Under the pieces are notes generated by a model. That model saw only the letters and a program-made list of their open reading frames with translations. It searched no databases and was not told the DNA's origin. From NCBI GenBank assembly GCA_027186245.1, contig CP114485.1, forward strand, positions 11,126,001 through 11,190,000: a stretch of DNA of 64,000 bases, in the 5' to 3' direction. This stretch comes from Coriaria nepalensis (lineage: Eukaryota > Streptophyta > Magnoliopsida > Cucurbitales > Coriariaceae). The position numbers and the translations under genes are program-made. Positions 29,764 through 41,191 of this stretch are shown piece after piece; the stretch's first letter is position 1, and each line of letters opens with the position of its first letter.

Positions 29764-31371
29764 TTCTCCTTAGCTATTAACCTATTAGTTAAGAATTAGA
29801 ATTTAAATCTCCTTGAAAAAGAAAAAAGAAAAGCTTGTTCTCCAAATTTAGCTAATATTTATGCATGATGGTTTTGGCTAATAAAATAAAATAAATAAAT
29901 GCATGATGGTGGATCAGGCCGACCAATGCTAGCCCAGTGGTTTGGACTTTGGACCTAAATCTGCCAGGTTAGGCTCGCTATAATATTGAGATGGGCTAGC
30001 GGCTCAAGGTTAGCCTTAGCCCATGCACATTTTTGACCTTTTGGTAAAGGGAAAATCGAATTGTGGGCCGTTCAAACAAATGATCTTTTAGGCCGAATTT
30101 AAGACCAAACTAGTGTTAGGTTCAGCCCTAAAACACCTAATACTAAGTTGGGCACCAAAATAATAATAATAATAATAATAAAGGTCATTGATTCTGTTAT
30201 TTTCACAACTGCCCGTTTTATATTTAACTAAGCTGTGCGTTTTACCGTTAGCTAAATGTTGCATTTTACTCCTTCCACCAAACGACGCAGTTGCAGGCTA
30301 GCAGCTCATTACATGTCCAAATCAAACACTTATACTAGAGCGATTAAACAAAAAGGTGATATATATATATATAGTGCCCCATTATTGCACGTTGCTTAAT
30401 TATTCATCCTCGTGGGAAAACCATTTGTCAATGAAAATAAGGCTTGTTCATATCAAGCATAGGAGATAAGTAGAATTCAATGAACGCAAATATGGACGGT
30501 GGAAAGGAAAGAAAGAAATATTTCAAAAGCGAAGGTGATACCACCATATACATAGTTCCCATGTTGGTCACTTCTCAAACTATGCATATGTAGATAAGCT
30601 CAAACTCACTAAAAAGGGAAAAACAATTTTACTTTCTCTCTTGGTATTTCCTTACTAGTCCTACTAGGAGTTTCATCGAATTGAGCTCGAAAACAAAGAA
30701 ATAAAAATGCTTGGCCAATATTCGGCTCTGCTCGAGTAAAAACCCTAGATCGATCCTACAACATGTTGTTACATATATATTCTCGATTTATATCAAGATT
30801 TCTTATATATTTCTCCTTTGCATTTGGGGCACCCTTGATCATGAAAATTTAGTTGCTTTCTTAATGATATAAAGATACACTTCTAGAGTCAAGGTTTGAA
30901 GAATCCAGTATACCGATCCTCTTGATTTTTATAATGTTTTATTTTTAAAGAAGACATTATTTGAAGGTTGTAATCACAAGTTGAAAAAATAAATAATAAA
31001 TAATAAAAAAATAAAATGAAAAAGATTTTTTTTAATAATAATTAGCTATGCAATTAGTTTCGTGATAAAATATTTCTCATAAAGTTTAAGAGGCGCAATC
31101 TTAGCCTTAGGACTTGCAAAAGAATGTCAAATGAAGTATAATTGAGCCATACACCAAGGAAAAGTTTACATGTATTTTAATTGGACGGCTTATAAGTGGG
31201 CCAACAAAGGTTTTGCTTTCTCGAAACAGCCATGGTTGAGAAGAAAACATCAAACGTCTTAATTACACAATTAGCAAACCATTAGACATAGAAGGCCCAC
31301 TTTATATAGTGATAAAGAAGCTTCTTTATATATCAAGATGGAATTAATGATTTGATAATATGAAAACAGAT

Positions 31372-31445
31372 AAAGTATCAAATCCATCAGATACATGCAT
31401 GTCATCATAAAGTGTTAAATCCATCAGATACATGCATATCATCAT
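31372..31445. repeat. 37-bp tandem duplication
   Basis: Copies 31372-31408 and 31409-31445 are nearly identical, containing 'aatccatcagatacatgcat' in each. It is non-coding. Confidence 0.92.
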
Positions 31446-33334
31446 AAGAGATAATGAATCTCGTGTGAAGTATATTATTCAATTCACCGGATATTTTTTG
31501 TTACAAAAATATACGTAACATATTGTAATAATTGCAAAGAATAACTACCCAAACCATAATTACCTTAAAATTCCCTTGTAGCTTTAGGGGACAACTGAAA
31601 TTCCTTTTGACCATGAAATGTGAATGCTAGCTAAATTAGTTGAAAGGTGAGATTTCTTTTTTCTCATGGAACAAACAAATTGGTGAAATCTATAGTTCAC
31701 ATTCCCAAAATGTACTTTTAGTTAGCTAAAAAACTAGATATGTGTCCAGAGAAGCAAGTACTATATTCCAAATCATTACACTTTTGAGTAAAAAAAAAAA
31801 CAACAACAAAGAATTAGACATGGTTAAAAGGATTTTTAGTACTTAAATGTGTAACAATGAAGGTAGAGTAAAATGTGTCACTCTTACATTTGGCTAGGTC
31901 ATTGTTAAATTCAACACTCGGGATATGTAGACAAGAATCTGCCTGATGAATCCAACTTATATTATTTTGTCGAGCAAAAAGCTGTGTCTTTTATAATTGA
32001 TTGGAAGTTTTAGTTAATAAAGTGGAGCTAGCGTCTAGTCAAGTTGCTTATGTTTGTAAATTCTTTTGCGGTTTGCCATACTTTTCAAGCCCATCGAATT
32101 TGATGAAATCAGTGTGACTCGAGCGGTGATTAACAAAAATTTTAGAATGGGATTGATGGACTTGAATCCAAATAAAGGTATCTTTAGAGATCGAATATGT
32201 AAGGTGGACGGTTATGTCTAATGGTAAGTTAGAACTTAGAAACACACAACACAAAATGTTTTTCAGGTTGGAAATATGTCTGAATTGAGAATGAGTGTTT
32301 GTAATTGAGAATTGGATATCAAACTATAAATTGATATGGTTTCTTTAAGAATATGAAAAATCCTATAAATTACCGTTTTTTTCCCCTCAAATTTTATAGA
32401 AGAAAATGAAATTTAAAATTCTTTTTTGGTGTTTGACTATTTTGTTTTATTTGTTGGGAGAAAAAATAAAATTTTCACTCTTATTTGGATAGTTTTATAA
32501 AGGAGATGAATGCACATTTTTAATATATTTAGGACCATATCTTCTATTAATAAATATTTAATTCATAATTAAGTGAATATGGTAAAAATATACTTAAAAA
32601 AGATTTACTTATGTTTCATATATTTCTCTTTAATTTTGGAGGGTTCAAAATCAGGGCAAAAGTTTCTTCCCTCTTTCTATCTTCTCCCTTTCTTTTCTTA
32701 AAAACTCAACCAAACTAGAGAAAGGAACTTGATTTTGTCTGTAGTATTATCAAAATGTTTCATTTTAGTTCATAAATTCAAAATTTATAAAAATAAGATT
32801 CAAAAACATTCTTGAACTTTTATGAGTATTAATATCAATATGTCTTATCACAATTACAATTAAATGTATGCATTAGCCAGATAGCTCGCATTTAGGTAAT
32901 TTTTGTAGTCAACTCAAATATAATATATTTGTGAAATCTTAATCCATACCCAATCCAAATGTCTTACAAACTTGGCCAAATCACCAGGCTAGATTGGACA
33001 TAAACCCATGAGTGCTCAATTTTTTAATTAAAAAAAAAACTTATTATCTCACTCGATTATCTTTAAAATGAAAATTATGTCAATTTATTAAACAACAAAT
33101 TGAATAAAATAAGAAATAGTTGAATTCGATATATATATTTTTCATTTCTTCTTTCCATTAAGCTTGATATCTTCCCTAAAAAAAAGTGTTTAATGGATTT
33201 TTTAAATAAATTTCAAGTAGCAGGCAAAAGAAACAAAGGAATAAACTCCAAGCAATATAAGTAGAATACCTTCACGAGTTCTTTATTCAAAAAGTCCAAG
33301 TAATAAACATGTTCATTCATTAAAAAAAAAAATT

Positions 33335-33620
33335 AACTGCGATGATTCGGTGAAATGTGAGGGAGATATGGCTAGGTTGGGGGTAGTTGTTAGAAATTAT
33401 AGGGGTTAGTGATCGAGGGTTCTGGCTCATATGAGTTTGCTTGATCTCCTGCTTTTGTTGAAGCACTAGCTCTATTGAAGGGTTGCAAGCTGGCTCACCA
33501 ATTAGGGTTTTAAAAAGCTATCTTTGAGGGTGACACAACTTTTGTGTACTGTAAGGGTGGTGAATATGTTGTTTCCGTTTAGATTGGTGAGAGGAGGGTA
33601 TCATGTGCTTGATTCGAGAC
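33335..33620 (+). pseudogene. LINE-type RNase H domain fragment
   Basis: The plus strand reads KINCDDSVKCEGDMARLGVV, then VRNYRG followed by two stops. Across frames it then shows AFVEALALLKGCKLAHQLGF-like and FEGDTTFV words. This is the pattern of the reverse-transcriptase-like RNase H (RVT_3) domain at the C-terminus of plant L1-type LINEs: Asp in NCD, ALAL helix, EGD. It is about 95 codons long, frameshifted, and with no RT or endonuclease next to it. A host RVT_3 gene relic is possible but less likely. Confidence 0.7.
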
Positions 33621-34059
33621 TAATTGAACCTCTTTGAAACTCTCATATTTTACTGATTAGTGTTAGACTCTAAGTAATCTGTAAGCGGAAACGGTAATTT
33701 AATTTTTTTTTTGGATATAATATGAAAACATAGATTAAACTCATTGACATACACCATGATTGATCATACAAATACATATCAAATACTTATTTAATGGAAA
33801 GTACAAAAAAGTTCTATAAAACTAAAAATATTAATATCTAAGAAAACACACTGATCTTAATTTTGAACTGAACAGATCTCTTTGCTCCTTCATAATTTTT
33901 TAGTTTAATAAGAAAAGTAAAGTGCTCAAGTGTTTACTCTCTAATCATAATTCATACAATTTAGTTTGCTTAGTTGATTTTGTACTCTAAGATTCATTAC
34001 ATATTTAAAAGAGCTCGAGGAAAATTGAGAAAAAACTGGTGTTTTTCTCTTATGGAATT

Positions 34060-34920
34060 TCGACCCTATTAAGTACTTATACATTCCTTAATTTGGATTG
34101 CATGTGGAATCCTACTATAACCTAGTTAACTATTAACTCGGTTAAAAGTTCCCTTAATTTGATTAAGTGAACATTTGGTTCAACGACTCTTTCCTTGGTC
34201 GGCCATGATGTAGGTTCTTAGCGCATGTCTTTTAATCAATCATTCGATTAATTTAGCATGTAGAAATCTAATCAACAATTTGGCACATTAAAAAAAATAA
34301 AAGTCTTATTGTAATATATTAATTTTTAATTAAATTAATATTACACTTAGTTGTATTAGTAAAATTGTGTGACAATAAATTTAATTAATTAATAATTTAT
34401 CATTTTATCCTTATAATCTAAATATAAGGTAAATTATAGTTTTACCCCTAAATTTGAAACCGTCCATTTTCTTTATCATCGTAGAGGACTTACTTAAATT
34501 ATTTTCAAACTTTATTTTGTGTGACTGATTAGGTTCTATATTACCCCGACATGAGAATCTCATAACACATTATGATTTTATTTGATTCATAATTAGATTT
34601 GTTTTAACTTTAAAATATCTTTTAAATTAAACAATTAATTCAATCTTTTTATGCTTAATTAACTTAAACCTCCAAGTAAAAATTAACTTCTAGGAAAGTG
34701 TCAAAATTACCCAAGAGATGAGAAGTAACCATCTTCTAAAAGAACTTGTTATGACAAAACTATACAGTAACTATCTATCCATCTAGCTAATGTTTTAATT
34801 CATCATAGAATATAATTTAACTATTAAACCTTAATAGATAAATAATATGAAATTATATACCTTTAATGAATATAGATAATTGATTTATTTAAACTCTTTC
34901 ACACTTTTTTTTCTTTGTCA
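34060..34920. repeat. Dispersed interspersed repeat, copy B
   Basis: Colinear with copy C over its full length: words such as 'aattaaattaatatta', 'ttttaaattaaacaattaa', 'gagatgagaagtaaccatct', 'taaaagaac' and 'ccatctagcta' recur in the same order with similar spacing. The sense and the ends are unknown. A run of TA-rich sequence and a SINE-like word at 35100 separate it from copy C. Confidence 0.75.
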
Positions 34921-35519
34921 AATGACTTGTGATATATATGATACACGTACAAATGAACATGCTTGAACAAGAATCCCCATTTCCAATTTGAATGGGTAAG
35001 ACGTTGGAATACCTTATATATATATATATATTTTTTTTTAATTAATATAAACTCAAGTCATCTATTAAAATAAGGACAATGTACTGGAAATGGTCGGGAT
35101 AGCTTAGTTGGATAAGATTTTGGAATACCTTTTTTATAGGGATTTCGTTATTTAATAAAGTATACCGTTCATAGGACTTATTTCATTTAATACAAGAGTG
35201 ATAGATGTTACCATTTATGTGAACAAGGAGCAAAAATAGTACTTTAAAATTTTTTGGATCTAATCTGAATTACAAGATTAGGAAATAGTTACCAATCTTG
35301 ATGAGCAAACAACTTCAAGCTTACTCTATGCAATCCAAATTGTAGGGAAGAATAGATACACATGTGTTCAACCTTTAAATATAATCCACACGAATCAGTT
35401 CGTTCAGTTTAGTTTCTATACAAAGATTTAACTCCTGAATCAATAGGCACGGGGAAAAAGGATGGAAAAAATCATATTTTTCTCACTTTAAGTTTCGGCT
35501 AAGAAGAGGGTAGAAAAGC

Positions 35520-37640
35520 TTATGATTTTTTGCCACCCTCGTAATGTACTTATAACATGCCATTAGATTTAAATTTCCTAATAGTTAACTTGCATGTTTG
35601 ACATGATTAATTGATAACTAAGTCAAAAGTTTTCTTAACTTGATTAAGGAAATAATGAGTCAAAACCCACTCAGTGTGCCTAACTACTCTATGGGAAATT
35701 AACCCGTGAATGTTAATCAACCTTTTGATTAGTTTGATTAACAAAAATCTAATTAACAATTTGACCTATTAACCCTTCATTGTCTACTTATTAATATGAA
35801 TTTTTAGGATCATTTTATAATTAAATAAAAGTTTCTATATAATTTGTTAATTTTCAATTAAATTAATGTCACATTTTGTTGTACTAACAGAGCTACATGA
35901 TATTAGATTTAATAAATTAATAATTACTATTTTACCATTATAGATCAATTACAAGTCAAATTATTATTTTACCCTTAAAATGGAAGTGTCATATTTTTCC
36001 TTTTCTCTGATAAATCTAAACAAAATTATTTTCAATTTTCATGTGTGTGACTAATTATATTTTATATCACGCTGGTAGGAGAATCTCATAATACTTGATG
36101 ATTTCATTTAATTAATTTAATTTAAAACTTCTTTTAAATTAAACGATTAGTTCAATCATTTCATGATTAAATAAAAGAAACTTTTAAGTTAAAATTGAAT
36201 TTTAGTAAAATGTCAAGACTACTCGGGAGATGAGAAGTTATCATCTGCCAAAAGAACCTATAATGATTATAATAAATTTACAACAAATGATTCGTCCATC
36301 TAGCTATCGCAAATATTCGTCCTAGGGCATGGTTTGATTATAAAATCCAAATAAACAAGTTATATGAACCATTATATTTTTTATGAACATTAAAAATGGA
36401 TTCCCCTTATTGCAAATATTTCTTGTTTAATAAATAATATAATTTATATGACTTATTTCCAGATACAAAATTAATGAATTTCACATTAATAACTCGCAAC
36501 ATTCATATACAATATCTTATACCCAATGTGTCATCCCGTTTTCACTTTTGGCTAGGGCTTATCAAAATGATGTTAAAGCGTAAGACCCGACATATAAGAT
36601 ATCATGGTGTAGAGATGACAATCCTTGCCCGTACAGCATGGCCCGACATAACATGGGTTGGCCCGTTTCGTGTACGTGCTCATGCCCAAAATTAAGGGCA
36701 CGACACAGGCACAATAATGGGCCATAAAATATGCCTTCCGTGCTATGTCGGCCCGTGAGCCCGTTTCGACCCGTGGTGGCTCAAGGGGTTGCTTTTGTTT
36801 AAAAATTTAATTTTAAATAAGAGAAGAGTTTTAAAGTGATTTGTAAAATACTAATAATGTAATACATGATTAATTTAACACATTACGTAAATGACACGGT
36901 AATAACACATAAGGGACGTAGCCAAATAAGCGATAGTAAATAAAAAATATATTAATAATACATAATAGTTTAAGCGATGTTGCTAACCTAACAAGTATGA
37001 AGTAATAATAATAGTGAATAAAAGCTATTAGAAATGAAATTTGTTATTTTAGAATTTGAAATTTTATTCATAAATTTAAATTTTTTATTTTGGAATTTAA
37101 TTTATTTGTAAAATTTGTATATTGTTAATCGTTATTAATAATTATTATTTAGTAAATTATAAGTTTGTACCATTTTTTTAATTAGAATTATAAATAAAAT
37201 GTAAAAAAATATATTATTTCGCCAAAAGGGTCATGTTGTGCCCAGGTCGGCATGACACAACACGACGTACAAGCATAGGAAATCTGTGACGTGCCCTGCC
37301 GGCCCATGTGCCCTGCCGGCCCATGTGCCACATTATTAAGCACGGCACGGCCTGACACTCGTATCATGCCCATGCTCGTGTAATGCTTTGGTCGTGCCAT
37401 GCCATGCGTGCTCGTGCTGGTTCAACCAATTTTGTCACCTCTACCATGGTGATCTCAAATTTAAAAGTTCACATGTGATATAGTTATTAGATAATTTTTA
37501 TTAACATTTAATATATTTACCATTGCGAACTATCTAAATATCATATTTATTACCCTTAGTCTCTACTAAGTACTAACATAATTATCATGATATTTCACTA
37601 ACACTAATGGTCATGAGATCGGCCAGAATTGTCATGTTTG
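35520..37640. repeat. Dispersed interspersed repeat, copy C, split by a hAT insertion
   Basis: Left part 35520-36609 matches copy B and then copy A (words 'tatacaatatcttatacc', 'ataagatatcat'). The match to copy A resumes at 37444 ('ctctactaagtactaacata' versus 'cttcactaagtacccacata'). The 834 bp in between are absent from copy A and form a hAT element. No coding capacity is seen. Confidence 0.78.
36610..37443. mobile_element. Non-autonomous hAT transposon (834 bp)
   Basis: It starts TAGAGATGACAA and ends TTGTCACCTCTA, a 12-bp terminal inverted repeat with one mismatch. It is flanked by an 8-bp direct repeat, tcatggtg (36602-36609) and ccatggtg (37444-37451), with one mismatch. Subterminal regions are GC-rich with many GGCCC/CATGCC/CGTGC words, the middle is AT-rich, and no transposase frame exists. 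TIR, TSD length and subterminal repeats all fit the hAT superfamily. It inserted into copy C of the dispersed repeat, giving both ends independent support. Confidence 0.9.
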
Positions 37641-40600
37641 TTGCTTTTCTTTTAGTTTTTTTGCTAGTTTTCTCTTAGGTGGCTATTTGGGATGGGCTTG
37701 AGTTTCTTTTTTTTTTTCATTGCTTCATTATAGGTCCATTTTTTCCTCAAGATCGGGAGATTTTTTTTTTTTGACAAATCCAGTCCCTTCTCTCTTTCAC
37801 AATAAAGTCGTATTTTTTACCCAAAAAAAAAAAATTGCATAATTACGCCTTCATGACAACTCTATTTATATGATATGCATATCCAAATGATGATTTCCAA
37901 CCTCAATCTACATTCACATCTTAATTTTACCTTATGCATGTATTGAAAATAATATCGTGATCGATTAATACCAACTTATCTAGAACATCACAATTATCAC
38001 AACAAAAGTTATCAGAATATATATATCCGGCCATATACAACTACTATACCAACCCATCATACACAGCTATAATAATAGTATCCCCGTGTGGGGCTTGCAT
38101 ACCTAACAAATATATAAACCAAAACAGTCAATAATGCTAATAGTTACAATTATTCGGACGACTTTCTAAATAATTCCGATAAAACAAGCATTCATTCCAT
38201 TATTAAAAAATTTATGTACATGTGAACCTAAAACTAGGCAAATGTTACAACCAATTTCATGTCTACCTATAAGAGCACATATAATCATATCTATATCAAG
38301 CATGTAACCAGTGTGTAACATTCAGCCATGTAACAAGTGTGTAACATTTAATGCTTATCCATCTTCCTCTATACTTGTCCCGTTTAATAGTTACTCTCAA
38401 AGTAAATTAAGCAAAGTTTCTCAAGTAATATATTTAACCCTAGTCAATCAAATTTCAATATAAACCCAAAACAACCGTAATGCAAGAATGATTAACAATT
38501 CTACTATGCGATTATGTGACGTTTAATAACAAAGAGATACTCCATTTTGGAACCCATTTTTGAAAATAAGGACTTATTATCATAAACTCAAGTATAAATA
38601 AATATTGAACTACAAGAAAGACTAGACGCACCTCTCTTGATAAAACAATTCCTATCTTCCAATTTTATTTCCGGGATCAGTTAGTTTGATACCGACATAA
38701 TACCTCATAAACTTTAGTCATCCAAATTTGATTTTTTTAGTAAATCGAGATCTTCCACTAATCTAACAACGCTTCAATTTCGCAGTGACCCCTTAATTTT
38801 CAGCAACCCCAATTCAATTATTAATCATCCTAATATGTCCTTCATAAACCTTAATTTTTTTTAATCGATTTGACAACCCAATAACCACCATTTTTCTAAT
38901 ATTAATAAATCATCATAACACCAATAACAACTTCTATCAAGGCTAAGGAGGGAATTCAAACATTTGGGAATTAGGGTTATTAACTCCTACTCTCTTAAAC
39001 ATGATGAGGTTAGATCAAATCTCTAAAATAAAGGGGAAATCGAGCCAAGTAAAGGTAGGAGCCACCATGGATTCAAAACTTTCTTATCTTGGAATAAAAA
39101 AATCGGAGTAGGAGTGAGAAGGAGTCTAGAGGGAGCGAGAGACTACTAATATTTTTTTTTTTGTTATATTTTTTCGTCGCACGGATTGAATGGGAGAGAG
39201 AGAAGTTTAAGTAAGTTAAAATTTAATTTTAACCCTACACTATTTTTGTTATTATTATTTTATCCATTTAACCATTCAACTTGACTTTTTAACTAAAATA
39301 GGGTTTGAGATCTCACATCTTCGAGTCAAACTTTGATTAGGTCAAAAATTTATAATCAATTTTAAAGAAGTCCTAAACCTAAAAATGATTATGTATATCC
39401 CGTTAACAGTAGGCAAGTATCATCATTTTCCCCCGAGCCTTATTGTTCATGAGTTTAAATTTAAGTAAAAATCAAACTACGCGAAAAGAGCTATGTAGAT
39501 TCTGATTAAAGGTTATACATTTGGATAACTAATCAAGTCTTTTGGATCAATTCACTTGAAAAAAAATACTCATTTTTGTATTCAAGCATCACCGCAAGTA
39601 TCTAAATCCTTTCTATTTATGTTTCCGATGATTTTTTTTGTACTTTTTGGAAATATATGTGATATATTGTTTGATTGATCTTGAATTTTTATGAATAATA
39701 TGAATTAGATCCGATAAAAAAAAATATAAATTATTGTTTATGTTGTTTAATTGCTCATAGACTAACATTTTCAATTTATAATTAATATTTATGATTATGT
39801 ATTGAATCTAGTTATTTTTATATTGAATTTCCAAGCTTTACATTCCCAAAAATCACACTGATTTTGAACCTCTCTCTCTCTCTCTATATAAATTGGTTTA
39901 ACATATTGGCAACGTAAAACAATCACATGAGTTGCTCTGATACGAGGTAAAAATTTAGGATTCCAACTAAAATAAATTGACAATAAAATGTGTAAGGGAG
40001 CTAAATTCTCTAATTGCATGTTAAGCGAAAGATAAGTCCTTTTTTTTTTTTCCAATCGAAACTCTTGTCTTGTTAGTAGTTGGAAACACTTAACTATTGG
40101 AGACAATTTTTAGTATTTTATTAGGAAAATTATAATAAATCTTTAAAACTTTACGTATATCATAATAAACTTTTTAAATATTTTATAATTATAATTAATA
40201 TATAATAATATTTAAATTATAATCAACCCCTATTCTTTATTTAATTATCTGACTCAATACAACTCGTTTCGACTCATTAATTTAGATAAAATAAATAATA
40301 TTTTTAAAATGACCTTCACTAATCTAATTTAATATTGTTTATTTATTTTACCCTAAATTTTTCATTTTTTAACTTTTTTTTTTTTCTAAACACACTCTCA
40401 AGCGTAAAACAACACCGATTTTCGGCCAAACACCTTCATCAACTATCATCGTGAAAATCTCAATCTCATTTCTCGTAAAAAGAAGTATTAAAAAAAAAAA
40501 CTTACTGATTTCTTATTTAAAAATCAAAACTCGATCCAATTTTTAGTGGAAAGAAAATTGAAACCCAATCCAATTGTTCACCGATTTGACTTATTTGCAA

Positions 40601-40981
40601 AAAAAAAAAATCGATCGAGTTCCTTCCTAATATAAGTCATGTTTGTCATATCGAAACTCTATCCGGTGGGAACCACGCTTGACTATCGAAGACACCTTTT
40701 ATTATTTTATTTCAAGAAGATTCGGAACATATCTCCTAAGATTTTGAACATCAACACCATTGTTCGAAATGAGTGAATTCAAAAGCAAGAACAAGCCCAA
40801 AAAGTTTCAAAGCTGTCATCGTAGAAGCTTTTTGATCATGGCCCTAATTAATGGGAGACAAAATCTTAAACCTTTGAACGAGTGCCCTTTTACCCAACTG
40901 GGAAAAGAATGTCCTAAAGTTGAAAAGAGCAGTACACTTAAAATTTTCAAAAAACAATATAAAATTGCCTTCTTTTGAATT

Positions 40982-41191
40982 ACTTTCTAATCAAACTGGA
41001 ACTTGAAAGGAACTCTCCATGAATCTCTGCACAACTTCTGCACCATCTCATACGCAAGCTTCAACTGACCAGTTTGGTCTTGCTGTCTAGAGCTTAACAA
41101 CTATTTCCAAACCATAGGATCTGTCTCTTTCGTTCTATCTTTGTTTACCTGTTGGTAAGCTTTGTCAATGGGAGCTTCCATCTTTGATTTG
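40982..41191 (-). pseudogene. Short coding-like frame with one internal stop, unknown
   Basis: From an ATG on the minus strand the frame reads MEAPIDKAYQQ, then VNKDRTKETDPMVWK, one TAG, then in the same frame LLSSRQQDQTGQLKLAYEMV and QKLCRDSWRVPFKFQFD before a TAG at 40990-40992 or so. The composition (charged residues, Trp, balanced hydrophobics) is unlike the chance frames around it. I do not recognise the family. It could be the end of a decayed gene or a retrocopy; chance is not excluded. Confidence 0.3.

Larger units (their letters stand above)
29331..33334. other. Gene-poor intergenic region
   Basis: No gene recognised. The region contains a (TTTA)n microsatellite (29729-29763) and a GC-richer patch at 29910-30160 with several GGCC/GCCC words, reminiscent of non-autonomous DNA transposon ends but without inverted repeats I could pair. 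It also has a (TAA)n run near 30160-30181 and a 37-bp tandem duplication (31372-31445). Short open frames, for example 32048-32254 on the minus strand, show no family signature. Confidence 0.45.
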
